Below, piece by piece: positions 43,769 through 54,600 of a stretch of DNA of 64,000 bases. Within the stretch, counting starts at the first letter, position 1. Every line of letters begins with the position of its first letter. Source of the DNA: Isoperla grammatica (Eukaryota; Arthropoda; Insecta; Plecoptera; Perlodidae); the NCBI GenBank assembly GCA_945910005.1, contig OX246747.1, forward strand, positions 8,705,966 through 8,769,965, given 5' to 3'. The translations under genes and the position numbers were made by a program. The notes beneath the pieces are model-generated. The model had not been told where the DNA came from. It worked only from the letters and a program-made list of their open reading frames with translations, and made no database searches.

Positions 43769-44220
43769 AGTACCTACGTTAGAGCCTGTTATCTATTCTC
43801 TTGCTTGCGTAGCAGTCCTTCCCTATATCAGTCTGTGTTCTTGCAGCGAGTGCATCAGTCTTCATAACTTAGCCCCCCCCCCCAGGCCATGTACAACTGT
43901 CAAATCCTTTTTAGTTGCGTTTGGGGGCAGCTACACAAACTACATGTCGGGCGCGCCCTGTTGCGCACTATCTGAAAGAAAATCACAAAATCCCAGTGAG
44001 GCCCCCATCAATTACATATTATAAAGTATATTCGTTGGAAATCATTCTAATGTGTGCATTCAACTAATCACCGGTCTCCCGCTTCCGGGTTCTGAAGTAA
44101 CTGTCGCAGAACTAACTGTAGTAACTGTAGAATCACTTACTGTTTATTTTTCTCTTTACCTTTTTTTGTGGACTTTTCTCAGTATTTTTTTATGTTTGCT
44201 TGCTCTTCTTCTGGTATTGA
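43769..44220 (+). repeat. Dispersed repeat E copy 2
   Basis: Same block order as 16300-16760, including the C run and GGGGGCAGCTACACAAAC. Confidence 0.75.
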
Positions 44221-45105
44221 ATACTTGGTTATATGTGGGCAAATGTACTTCCTGAATTGGGATCGCATAGACTGCCATGTTCTGTCTGGATAAAATGTAA
44301 GAAAAGGAAGCATATTAGGAGGGGTTCGTGCATTTTCCCTTGAGCTTCATTGTCATGATTTTCTACCTATCAATGAGTTAAGATACAAGAAAAAAGTACT
44401 CAAGTGGATACACCTCGGACAACGAACCAGTCGATCTGACCGACGATTCTTATATTTACCTGGTTTGTAAACTCCTCGTTAGGGGGGTAGTCGGGCCAAC
44501 TCGTTCGAGCTACATTCCATTCACTCATTTCCTAGAATTTCATAATTGGCTACACAAAAAACCGTAAAAGCGAAATTCTAAATTTAATCTAATGTTTTAT
44601 TTGAATTAAGGTTTCGGAAACTTATTCCCTATTATAGATCAGACCACCACGAGCTTGAAACTTGTTTATTTTTTCTTGTAGCGTTATTATTAGATGAATG
44701 CGAATCAAACGATTTTTACATGCTATTTTTGTATGTGACGTTTGGCAACAACGTTAATCGAGATACAAATGTTGCGCGTTAATAAATCACAATTTCCCTA
44801 ATATACACTATTAAATAATTACATTATTATAATAATGCTATAACATATTACTATTATATAAACTGTACTATACTAGGTAGGCACCATATTATACTATTCC
44901 AATATCTTTGCTGCTCTTGGCTTGGCTAGTGTTTATCACTCGTAACGAATACGTGGTTTGTGATTATTGTCAATTTTTAATTTTAGAATACTTAGAAGAT
45001 TCCAACATACACGATCTTAAGCACACCATAAACAGCTTCTTCAACACGTTGGTACACGGCGATTTCGATAACAATCAACTAAATATTTGGAAAATACACT
45101 GGCTT
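44221..45105. other. AT-rich intergenic, nothing recognised
   Basis: No coding family or RNA gene recognised. Confidence 0.4.
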
Positions 45106-45110
45106 ATTGT

Positions 45111-45126
45111 GGCCCTTAAAAGGGCC
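45111..45126 (-). terminator. Histone-type 3' stem-loop downstream of the DD82E gene
   Basis: On the minus strand GGCCCTTTTAAGGGCC forms a 6-bp stem with a TTTA loop, preceded by ACAAAC and followed by ACAA. This matches the animal replication-dependent histone mRNA stem-loop (GGYYYTHTHARRRCC) at every position. It starts 20 bases after the transposase stop codon, the usual distance. No clear purine-rich downstream element was seen. It might instead be a chance palindrome. Confidence 0.5.
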
Positions 45127-45145
45127 GTTTGTTATCCTTTATGAC

Positions 45146-46252
45146 CTACTCGTCGTCACTTCCGGTGTTATCCAGGCTGAAGTCACTGCTGGACGAAGCA
45201 TCCCCCAGGGATATGACGAGGTGATCTACCACATTATCAACCACTCCGTCGAGGCTGGCCATGTTCTCTTCCTCCTTGATCACGTGAGAGACACAGTTTC
45301 TCCAGAGATTAGGATGCTCGTCACCTTGCACGTTAGTGTTCCATAGCGTTCCGTCTTGGATCTTCGCAAATGCTTGGTACACGAGCTCCCTGACGTCATT
45401 CATCTTAAACGACGTGTTGTTTGAAGCCACGTATCGTTTCACCTGAGCCCAATTAAGCTCAATCGGGTTGAGCTCACAGTGATACGGAGGGAGTCGTATC
45501 ACTGTGTGCCCAGCTGCTTTGGCTGCCTCGTCCGCGCGATACGTCTTGAACAGCGGTTTCAAAGGGTTTATTATTTCCATGAGCTCTGCTTTCGTCATGG
45601 TGTCCTTGAACGCAACTTGCTTCGACCTAAGCCACTCTTGGAGAAGACCCTTCCTCCACGACTTCAACGGGAACTTCTCGACTTGCACCGTATGGGACGG
45701 CGCATTATCAATCACTATGACAGAGTTTAGTTGAAGTTTCGGCAAGATAATCGCCCACCAGGCATCGAAGCGAGCGCTATCCATTTCGTCATGGTAGTCA
45801 CCATCGCCCTTCTTCGCTTCGAATACCAGCTCGGCGCCCTCGACAAAGCCGTCGTCGCTACCAATGTGCCCGATGACGAGTCGTTTGCCTTTCCCTGTAG
45901 GGTTTTTCAGACCAGTCGTTAGGCCACGGAGGAAGACGTCTTGACAATTCTTGGTTGTGTCAACCCAAGCCTTGGACAGAGTGTGGCCAGCATTAACCCA
46001 CGTCTCGTCCAAATAGTATATTTTCCTCCCCAATCGTCTGGCCTCTCGAATTTTACGAAGAAAGCGTACTATCCACAACTGGATTTTATTCCGTTCTATT
46101 AAAATTGAACGGCGCATCTTCTTACAGTATTTGAACCCAAGGTCTCGCATGACGCGGTAAACACTTGTCCTAGATAGTGCCTTCAAGTCAGGGTCCTCTT
46201 GAATTACAGCGCGAACGCGATCCACTGTCCGACCGACGAGCGCACGCCGATT
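45146..46252 (-). CDS. DD82E transposase (IS630/Tc1-mariner group, Sailor-like)
   Basis: The minus-strand frame is open from 46252 to TAG at 45146-45148. Counting from the GTG at 46225, there is a helix-turn-helix-like start (SRTSVYRVMRDLGFKY), then YLDETWVNAG with Asp73, VIDNAPSH with Asp173 and NPIELNW with Glu256. Exactly 82 residues lie between Asp173 and Glu256, so this is a DD82E transposase, a spacing reported for the Sailor group of Tc1-like elements (from memory). All three catalytic residues are present. No ATG starts the open stretch; a spliced upstream exon beginning at the ATG near 46303 is possible. The acidic Ser-rich C-terminus is intact. A divergent MADF exon lies upstream. 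Confidence 0.88.
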   Translation of the reverse strand, partial: NRRALVGRTVDRVRAVIQEDPDLKALSRTSVYRVMRDLGFKYCKKMRRSILIERNKIQLWIVRFLRKIREARRLGRKIYYLDETWVNAGHTLSKAWVDTTKNCQDVFLRGLTTGLKNPTGKGKRLVIGHIGSDDGFVEGAELVFEAKKGDGDYHDEMDSARFDAWWAIILPKLQLNSVIVIDNAPSHTVQVEKFPLKSWRKGLLQEWLRSKQVAFKDTMTKAELMEIINPLKPLFKTYRADEAAKAAGHTVIRLPPYHCELNPIELNWAQVKRYVASNNTSFKMNDVRELVYQAFAKIQDGTLWNTNVQGDEHPNLWRNCVSHVIKEEENMASLDGVVDNVVDHLVISLGDASSSSDFSLDNTGSDDE

Positions 46253-46371
46253 CTATTTTGAACGTCCAGCGTTCGACGTTACTGACGCTCACAGCCTTCC
46301 ACATTGCGTATTTACACAAAAAGTTTGGTTAAGCAAGCTGTGTCCCCACTCGCTTCCGAGCTTTTATAAAC
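46253..46371. promoter_or_regulatory. Candidate divergent promoter region between DD82E gene and MADF exon
   Basis: About 120 bp separate the two oppositely directed readings. The same segment, inverted, is preserved at 60502-60680. CTTTTATAAACATG directly precedes the MADF ATG. Promoter activity is an inference from position. Confidence 0.4.
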
Positions 46372-46519
46372 ATGTCGTCTGGCGACTCGTTTTTGGAGTT
46401 ATTAATTTCAGAAATTGAGAAAACCCCAGCCCTGTACGATGTTACATCAGCAGAATACAAGAACAAGCTGAAGAAGGACCACATTTGGTCACAAATATCC
46501 ACCACATTGAACGTTGACA
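46372..46519 (+). CDS. MADF-domain first exon
   Basis: From ATG 46372 the reading is acidic at first and then FLELLISEIEKTPALYDV, EYKNKLKKDHIWSQI. This is the first half of the MADF domain (L..I...P.LYD....YK......W..I), a Myb/SANT-like DNA-binding fold known from Adf-1-type proteins. The exon ends at a canonical GTAAGT donor (46520). The second half of the domain was not found in the next 800 bp. It diverges from the DD82E transposase and is probably an accessory DNA-binding protein of the same element or a neighbour gene. Confidence 0.7.
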
Positions 46520-46549
46520 GTAAGTAGATTGCAATAATCCCATGTCTCA

Positions 46550-47330
46550 CGAAGTGTTCCGGCTCTGGCTACTAGCAACACCAAAAGACAACAATGAGAC
46601 AAATGAATTGAATCAATGGACAAACAACAAGCTGTCAAAAATAATTTCTTCTGATTTTGGAAACCTGTTCAGAATGAACCTTCTCGTACTTCTTCTAAGA
46701 ACGATTTTTATTGAGTCAATCCACAACCAGCTGCCAACTGTCACCATCAGCTTTCACAGGCCTACGCTGAACATTAAAACGTCAAGCATGTGAATGCCCA
46801 CGTAACACCAGTGCCGGCTCTGACGCTGGGCGTTGGCGGCTGACTTAAGAGCTTGGGAGCCCGCCATAAGACAAAAAATAACATAATCATACTTCTCGGT
46901 AATGTGCAATTAGCATAACAAACGAAAAATAGTTCCATTTCACAAAAGCAATACATTCATTCATAAAACCAAAACATAACATAACCAACACTAGAACATC
47001 CAACACAACACATATATTCTACATATAAACAATATTATAGAGAAAGAAAAATACAGACAATCACAATTGTTCTGTACACAGGTATAGGAAATCTTTTTTT
47101 GCTTTAAGTTCTTCACCACTTCTTAGTGTTATTGTATCTCCCTTATTCTTCTTCACCTTTGTATCACTATTGACTCACTCTTTGTCTCACCATTCTCATT
47201 GCATACTTATTTGTCTCCTTATCCCACATGTCGACCTTTCTTTGCACATATTTTATGTCACATTGTCATCTGCGTGCATCAACGTTCTTGTTTCTTGACC
47301 TTCTTCTACCGGTTCTACTTTCCATAGTAT
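46550..47330. other. Intergenic, nothing firm
   Basis: A motif TTAAGAGCTTGGGAGCC..CCATAAG at 46842-46868 recurs in similar form at 60782-60806 near the second DD82E-related copy, so it may mark an element end. Confidence 0.4.
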
Positions 47331-47412
47331 TTAGTCCATTACCACGTCATTGAACATTATTGGTGACAGGACAATCCCTTGTCTCACACCAGAATTAACA
47401 CTGAACCAGTTC
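47331..47412 (-). pseudogene. LINE reverse transcriptase motif fragment
   Basis: The minus-strand reading NWFSVNSGVRQGIVLSPIMF then N.VVMD and stop is RT motif B (V.QG..LSP..F) of L1/RTE-type elements. About 27 codons. Confidence 0.6.
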
Positions 47413-47603
47413 GTGCACCCATCGCTCGTTTGTACTCAACTTTAAAAATTAACTACTGAACGGAAAAAAAGTATGTTACAATTAATTTATGAATATTCTC
47501 ATTTTTGATGTAGAATCACTGGGTTGCCTACAGTTGTGTGTAAAGTTTTGACTACAAGAGGTAATTTTTAATTAATAATGAAGTTCTTGTCAGTGTTGTA
47601 ATG

Positions 47604-47913
47604 CCTGCCCAGGGACTGCTACCTTATCGTGGTGGGCAGGTTTGCGTGCTTTGTTGATCCCGGGAGCTATGCCGGCGGAAGCGTATGCTTCTGGTAGGGC
47701 CACCCTAGCCGGACTGGTTGAGGAGGAGAAGTCAGACGAAATACAGTCCACACCCCAATCCCCTTGCCTCCCCTTTCCCCTTTATCTCACGCGCCCTCCT
47801 ACTTGCCCCTTTCCTCCAAAGAGCCCCCAATTTCATCTTCATTATCACCCACTCATCGTCTTGATTAGCCAAGTTGCAAAAATAAGAGACGTTAAGCCCA
47901 AATATCAATCAAT
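47604..47913 (+). mobile_element. SINE-like family A copy with target-site duplication
   Basis: CCTGCCCAGGGACTGC to the (AATC)n end; CAGTGTTGTAATG at 47591-47603 and 47914-47926. Confidence 0.92.
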
Positions 47914-47929
47914 CAGTGTTGTAATGTTT

Positions 47930-48555
47930 ATATAAATCACTGAAACCTCTTTACATACCGCTGTTTACTGGCAAAGAATTAACACACTGCATAAGGGCTA
48001 GAGCGGATAAGTCTGTACATGTCTACTCTTGGGGTTACTGACCCATTTATTAAACTGTAACAGAGCTGAATCAACCTAAATAACTATTGTGCACAATTTT
48101 GAACTTCATATTTTTGGCTACATGTTTAACAATTAAACCAGCTGTTCGAGACAAATCTTACGATTTTCACTAATCAGCCATGTCGCACCTAGGTTGCAAA
48201 CATTTGTGGCTGGGCTCAGCCTAGGCTGAAAAACACTGGCCTGGGCGGCGCCCAGGTCCGACTACAACCCTGATTGTATCTCGTAAATGCAGTATGCTGC
48301 ATGCTTGTAATTTGTTTGACATTGTCATTATTCCGAAAAAAAAAATATTATCTCGCAAATATTTGCTACAAGGAACAAATTAATAAAGTACATTTTTACT
48401 GTACCTGCACACCTTATCTGTTTTATTCAAGATTTAGATAGAGGAAGAAGGACTGAAGAAGCACGGATCAGCCATGTTGAAAATATAAACTCTCGGAGTT
48501 CGGTACCCAGTTTTCTAAAGAGCCGCTTACGTTTACCTCACCAGAGCAATCTGTC
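47930..48555. other. Intergenic, nothing recognised
   Basis: No coding family recognised before the LINE ORF1 relic. Confidence 0.4.
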
Positions 48556-48557
48556 AG

Positions 48558-49305
48558 TCCGCAAACCAAACCCGATCAGTTGCAGGTTACTCTGGTGTAG
48601 AAGCCTTCCGTATTAAACCCAATCTTAGGCAAACTTATGATGAGATATTTAAATATTTAAAGATCAATAACCTCCTGTTCCACACTTTTCCGACAGAGGA
48701 ACAGAGGCGAAAGCGTCTCGTCATCCAAGGACTTTCCTCATCTGTGCCCATCAAGGACATCAAACTAGACTTCCTGCCCAGGGACTGCTACCTTATCGTG
48801 GTGGGCAGGTTTGTGTGCTTTGATGATCCCGAGAGCTATGCCGGCGGAAGCGTATGCTTCTGGTAGGGTCACCCTAGCCGGACTGGTCGAGGAGGAGGAG
48901 TCAGACGAAATGCAGTCCACACCCCAATCCCCTTTCCTCCCCCTTCCCCTTTCCACCCCCTCTCCTATTGTCCCCTTTCCTCCAAACAGCCCCCTATTTC
49001 ATCTTCATATATCACCCACTCATTGTTCGATTAGCCTCGTTGCAAAAATATGAGACGTTAAGCCAAAGTAATCATTAATCAAACTAGACTTGACAGAGCA
49101 AGGAGTCAATATCATTGACCCCCGCCAAATCCTCCACAGTGGGACTCACCGACCACACGTCGACCCTTGCCCCTGTTCGTAGCAACAGTCTCCTTATTCG
49201 ACACTGGGGTCCCCCTGCACACAATCACAATCATTTGCCATCACAAAGTCTCTTTTGAACGTTACCGTGACCAATCGGGTCCACGGCAATGTTTAAATTG
49301 CCAAT
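48558..49305 (+). pseudogene. LINE ORF1 with PRE_C2HC domain, split by SINE A
   Basis: The plus-strand reading has AFRIKPNLRQTYDEIFKYL, FHTFPTEEQRRKRLVIQGL and SSVPIKDIKLDLTEQG, the PRE_C2HC domain of Jockey-type LINE ORF1 proteins. SINE A (48773-49077) splits the codons of IKLDL with the duplication ATCAAACTAGACTT. After a frame break near 49165 the reading resumes with LFVATV, VSFERYRDQSGPRQCLNCQ, the start of the CCHC zinc knuckle region. These proteins bind the LINE RNA. Confidence 0.85.
48773..49077 (+). mobile_element. SINE-like family A copy in LINE ORF1
   Basis: Complete A copy; 14-bp duplication at 48759-48772 and 49078-49091. Confidence 0.92.
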
Positions 49306-49309
49306 AATC

Positions 49310-50290
49310 ATATCATATTAAAATGGTGGCTTGCCTTTTAAGGATTTACTGATGGGATTCATAATCTGCACAACAATTTTAAAAGCCGTATTTAATTAAA
49401 CAATTTTCACAATTTGCCTTTATCATTGGGGTGGAATGCTTGCAGCTGTCTTGCGACTGGCAATTATTCAGCGCCCCTTGGGAAGAGTGTGTAAATGTGG
49501 TGTTGAAGTTAGAGAACGAAAAAACTGATGATGGAAAACCGGATAAGAAATGAACACTTTGAAAATAGAACGGCAAAGAACTTTGAATAAAAATACTTGA
49601 GAATATTTTCAATCTCCAACTCGAGATGAAAATGTTTAACACTGACTTTATGTAGTTGGCAAACGCAGCAATATTTAAGCAGTTAGCTATCTCACCACAA
49701 AGATTCCAAGTCCCTTATATGCGCTCTTTATGGCCGCCAGCTGAAGGTTTAGTCCTTACACTGTTACGAGTTTGGGCTTGCTTCTTCTTGCTCGGGTTCT
49801 TCGGTCGCACCGTACTCCTCGGGGCAGCGGCGAATCTGACAGGGTTAGTGTGTTGCCGCGGACCACCAGAGGCCTACACAGTTTGAAGCGGGGACGGCTT
49901 CGCGCGTGCTGGAGCGTCTGTCCTAGACGAGGTGTGTCGAAGAACTGTGTTTCTTGGGGACATTCCTTTTGGTACTCATTGGGACACGGTGCCCATGAGT
50001 TGGGGCTGCCTATGCCGGCCACTCAAGGCCATGAAAGGCTGGATGGTGTGGTTTGCCTGTGGGGGAAAGCGTGGGACCTGGGTGTACCCAGGTAGAGTTA
50101 TTTAGAAGGGGGGTGGAGAGTGGGGGAGGTGGATTGCACCTGGTCGGAGTTCATATGGTGGGGGGGGGGGGGGGGTGAGGGGGAGTGAAGCTAGGAGCTT
50201 CGGTTTGTGGGGCATGTTTCCTGGATGGGTTGTACGGTGTACTATGGGAGTACAGGACTTAAGAGGGATCACGTGGGCCCCCTCTGCCAT
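49310..50290. other. Intergenic then C-rich 3' region of the LINE to the right
   Basis: 49740-50290 is GC-rich and C-rich on the minus strand, with a G run at 50160-50175, and probably includes the LINE 3' UTR. No clear poly(A) or target duplication was found. Confidence 0.4.
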
Positions 50291-50296
50291 GGGTGG

Positions 50297-51206
50297 TTAG
50301 GCCACCGCGTCCCGTCTCTTCTTGGCGGGGGGAGGGAGCTTTCCTTCAAAGAGTGGCGGCCGCTTCCTCTTGAGGTGGTCGGGGGGGATGGACGATGTTG
50401 TCCTGTAAGCTGCAATGGGGCGTCTGTACTTGTCGTGGGGGCTCGGGGTGTATGCCATCTGTTGGCGTATGGTCGGGTTTGCAAGTCGCGGGAGGCCGCG
50501 GTAGAAGTTGCGCGAGAGGTGGCAAAGGTGCTCGGCGACGACGTCCATCCCATGGTCTTCAAGGAGAATGTGGATCGGAGTTTCTCTAGGATAGTGCGAG
50601 ATCATACGCAGCGCTTTATTTTGGAGGACCTCCAGCGGCTTCAAGTTTGTGAGAGGGACCCCGGACCAGACTGGGCACGCGTAGGAGATGGAGGGTCGGA
50701 TCACCTGGCGATAGTTCTTAAGGCGATCGTCGAGGGAGACATGTGGTGATGAGAATAGCGGTCTGAGGGAGGCTAGTTTCCCCGTCGCTCTTTGATGCAC
50801 CTTAGATATGTGGTCGTTCCAGAGGAGTTTTTTGTCCAGGACGGCTCCGAGGCACTCTGCCGAGGACGACCATTGAAGGTTGGTTCCAGCCAGGGTGAGA
50901 TAGGGCAGGACGGGTGGCCGTTTCCTGGTGAAATAGACAACTTTTGTTTTGGCAGGGTTGAGCGAAGTGCGCCATTTTGCGTACCAAGCTGCCATCGTAT
51001 CAAGTCCAGCCTGCAGCTTGGAGACAGCCAGACTCGGGGAGCGCGAAGTGGCGGCCAGGGTGCCGTCATCTGCGAAGAGATGGATCTCGACGGTCCGCGG
51101 GAGTTTTGGGATGTCTGCCGTATATAGGTTGAAGAGCAAGGGGCTTATTACGCTTCCCTGTGGGACCCCAGCTTTGATTTGTCTCCTGGAGGACGAGACT
51201 TGTTGC
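50297..51206 (-). pseudogene. Jockey-like LINE reverse transcriptase, 5' truncated
   Basis: The minus-strand reading starts within RT motif B (IKAGVPQGSVISPLLFNLY), then has FADDGTLAAT (catalytic Asp pair), the thumb LNPAKTKVVYF and LGAVLDKKLLW, and a C-terminal region to a stop at 50297. The sequence upstream of 51206 no longer codes for RT, so the copy is 5'-truncated as is typical for LINEs. The 280-residue core has no internal stops, so it is fairly recent. Confidence 0.85.
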
Positions 51207-51209
51207 GTA

Positions 51210-51680
51210 CGGGCTATTTATACAACGCCATTTTAGAACACTCCCGCCCCTCCCGCTAGATTTCTGTTCAGTCAAATCCTTCATGGCTGCCAACGTTCGC
51301 AAGTTGTTTAAACTGAAAACTAACCAGGAAAATCACGATATCGGCTTCAAGATTGTTTTAACAGTTATATAATTAGTATTGAATAAATTAGCGTTTCTAA
51401 ACTAACATTTCAATACCAAAACATTTTCACTGTGTTTTTCTATTCTCGTCGATGATTCGTCAAAATTTGTAAGTTTTTCGTTTTATTGATTGGTCGACTG
51501 TTTCCCTCGTCGGTTAAAGTTTAACGAATCTGGCCTGACCCCCTATAAATAAATACAGAAGGCACTGGCGCGCGTAATTTGAATGATTATTAAATTGACC
51601 ATAAGTATAGGTATATGTTTACTTTAGTTGAAACAGCGTGCACGCAACTGACGGCCGCGTATAAGAATGTAATATAAAAA
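51210..51680. other. Intergenic, nothing recognised
   Basis: AT-rich; no features beyond short frames. Confidence 0.4.
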
Positions 51681-53005
51681 CATTTCATTTCATTTCATTT
51701 ATTGATCTTCCCTTTGATAAGTACATAGTACATATATGGGTATCGTAATAGACTTAAACATTAAAGCGGCACAGGCCTTGGACTAGATTAAGCTTAGAAT
51801 CTAAGGATAGCCTATAGATGTTAAAGTTACATTAAAATACATAGGTAGCGCATGATTAATTATACAATTTAAAATACATAGGTAACACATGATTAATTAT
51901 ACAATACAGGTAGAAAACAGTCATTTACAATTATTTGCGGACAGTATAGACTGCACTTCACACAGTTAATTAAATTGATAGTTAAAATTTGACGTCCTTC
52001 ACTGACTCTCGGCTATTTGGAAGGATTGTTTGAGTTGTGGGTGGTAAAGTCAAAAAGTCTGTAAGGGAATAGAATGCATTTTTAATTAGGTATGATTTTA
52101 TTTTGTGTTTAAATAATGTTCCACATTCGGTGTTCTTTATGTCTAATGGTATGGAGTTGAAGATTTTGCTACATAGATAATATGTTGGACTGTGTTTGAA
52201 GAATGAATGTGTAAAAGATGGGATGTATATGTTAGAGTTGTTCCGGGTTGAATGTTGATGAAGCATGGCATTTTGGGGAAATTGGTCACGGTTTGAATAG
52301 ACAAAGGTTGCAGCTGCCATTATGAGCGCTGAAGGTAGTGTTAATATTTGTAATTGAGAAAAGTTCTCTTTGCATGAATGGCGTTTGGAAATACCGGCAC
52401 CTGCCCAGGGACTGCTACCTTATCGTGGTGGGCAGGTTTGTGTGCTTTGTTGATCCCGAGAGCTATGCCGGCGGAAGCGTATGCTTCTGGTAGGGCCACC
52501 CTAGCCGGATTGGTCGAGGAGGAGAAGTCAGACGAAATGCAGTCCACACCCTAAGCCCCTTTCCTCCACCTTCCCTTTTCCACCCCCGACCTCCTATTGG
52601 CCCCTTTCCTCCAAACAGCCACCTATTTCATCTTCATATATCACCCACTCATTGTCTCGATTAGCCTCGTTGCAAAAATATGAGACGTTAAGCCCAAATA
52701 ATAATAAAAAATACCGGCAATTATTCTCACGGCCCTTTTTTGAATAATAAATAACCTCATGGCTTCGGATGCAGATCCCCAGAACAGAATACCATAAGTT
52801 AAGATGGAATGAAAATATGAATGATAGATTAAGAGGAGGAAGGTAGGGGAGATTGGCTTTCCGTAGCATAAAGCATCCGCTCAATAGGCGGGATGCAATT
52901 TTATCTATGTGGGGAGCCCAGCTTAGGGAATCTGTTACGGTGAGGCCTAAAAATGATGTTCAGCTGCGTCTTGCCGATCCTTGCTACTTTCATCCGGCCC
53001 GGAGG
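51681..53005 (-). pseudogene. Second LINE: RT C-terminal region and 3' UTR, split by SINE A
   Basis: On the minus strand from 53005: LGLTVTDSLSWAPHIDKIA, then in a shifted frame YHSYFHSILTYGILFWGS and RLFIIQKRAVRIIAG, the conserved thumb and C-terminal segment of Jockey/CR1-like RTs. After the SINE A copy (52400-52708) it continues with LPSALIMAAATFVYSN and HSTRNN to a stop at 51982. The 3' UTR ends in (TGAAA)n at 51681-51705. One frame break near 52860. Confidence 0.8.
52400..52708 (+). mobile_element. SINE-like family A copy in LINE
   Basis: Complete A copy with AAATACCGGCA at 52389-52399 and 52709-52719. Confidence 0.92.
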
Positions 53006-53159
53006 ACGAATGTAAATCAGACGAATCGAAACACAAAACTTTTATCATTACTTCATTTTTAATGGCGTAACGGTCTTGGTATGGTGGATTTAGTATTATG
53101 TCCTAGGCAGGGTTCTTAGGTGACCCCGCCAGTGAGGCAACATAGCTAAGTAATAGATA

Positions 53160-53254
53160 GTATGAGTATATTGGTGCAGACCGAAGTCTGTCACCCAGTG
53201 CTCGACGTTTCGCCAGAATTGCATCTGGCATGTTCACGAGTCTCAATCACCTCC
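53160..53254 (-). mobile_element. Penelope-like family C fragment, inverted
   Basis: Reverse complement of the family C core (TGCCAGATGCAATTCTGGCG and GTGACAGACTTCGGTCTGC). Confidence 0.6.
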
Positions 53255-53421
53255 TTGTGCACTGCCCGGGGCCGGTTCACTGACTGTCCCCCACCCCACA
53301 ACGGGCGCGACTCTTATAGTCCGGCGTTGTGGTGAGGAGGGGTACCACCAGCGGCCGACGCCGGACAGTGCGGCCCGTGGGCTTTATTGTTGGTACATGT
53401 TATGCAATTTACAGAGGTTTT

Positions 53422-54600
53422 ACATATCTAAGACAAGGTTTTCCATGTCCGCGAGGAGAGTCCCGGCCTGGATGGTGGTCCGGTGGATGTCGTCTAAGAC
53501 CATCCGGCTGGGTTTGTCCGCCGGATTTCTTTCGGTGAGCCTGCCCAGGGACTGCCACCTTATTGTGGTGGGCAGGTTTGCGTGCTTTGTTGATCCCGAG
53601 AGCTATGCCGGCGGAAGCTCATGCTTCTGGTAGGGCCACCCAAACCGGACTGGTCGAAGAGAAGTCAGACGAAGTGCAGTCCACACCCCAATCCCCTTTC
53701 CCCCCCACTGTCCCATTGAGTATTTCTCCTCCCATTTGGCCCTGCCCTCCCTTGCTGGACCCAGTATGACAACTCACGCGACGTACAATGGATCTGATTC
53801 GGATGTGGCTTTATTCTTCATTATCATCTTTCTCATCTTCATTATCACCCGCTCATCGTCTCGATTAGCCATCGTTGCATAATTATAAAACGTTTAGCCC
53901 CATTAATCATTAATCATCATCATTCTTTCGGTGGGCACCCACGTGGTGTCATATTTGCAATCCGGGAAGGTCCTGAAGATGTCCCAGAGCATCATCCTGT
54001 TGGGGCGCGCGAAAGTGCGCCCTTTGCCTTTGGGGAGGCACCAAGTAACCGTTGAATTGTCAGAATATACTTGGACGTGGATCGGCATGTCCGCCTCCCT
54101 ACACGCCCACGTTACACCCCAGAGGGCTGCTGCCATTTCCGCTTCGTTTATCTCCATTTCTGATTCAATAAACGTGGCGTTTGCGTCCCCCGAGTCTGGG
54201 TTGACTACTGCAAGGGAGTGGGGCGTGGCGTCGGTAAAAATGCGAACTATCGCCGGTTGCCGTCGCATAGACCTCGGGGACGAAGGGTCACCATGTTCCA
54301 ACAGTTCAATCAGGTAGTCAGCTTGTCCGTCAGCAATGGCTCTTGTCACAAACCAAGGCCAACGAAGGTTGTCTGCTAACCAACACACGTATTCCGTGAT
54401 GCGCTCACGATCTTTGGCGCTGCCATTCGGGATGTGCCTAACCCACTCGCGTAATTTTTTTATGGCCCCTGGAGTCGCCTGGTGGGTGCCGTTGGGTATG
54501 TCCAGCGTCAAACCTAGGTAAGGCAATTTGCCTCGAGACGTCACTAGGGATTTCGAGGACAAGGTTTTACCTTGGGTTCTAATCCAAGTGTACGCCCAAG
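53422..54600 (-). pseudogene. RNase H and RT end of the unclassified element, split by a SINE
   Basis: In a frame shifted from the RT core, the minus strand reads SSKSLVTSRGKLPYLGLTLD (RT motif E region), then RNase H with IFTDAT (Asp), INEAEMAAALWG (Glu), YSDNSTVTW (Asp) and WVPTER at 53935. The chimeric SINE (53540-53922), with TTCTTTCGGTG on both sides, interrupts here; on its far side the frame continues with NPADKPSR, which holds the last acidic residue, and ends near 53422. The frameshift lies near 54560-54600, next to a GTGTACGCC duplication. Confidence 0.7.
53540..53922 (+). mobile_element. Chimeric SINE (A head, B body) with target duplication
   Basis: Same A/B junction as 18439 and 22943. 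TTCTTTCGGTG is at 53527-53537 and 53923-53933, so the chimera moved as one unit. Confidence 0.88.
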
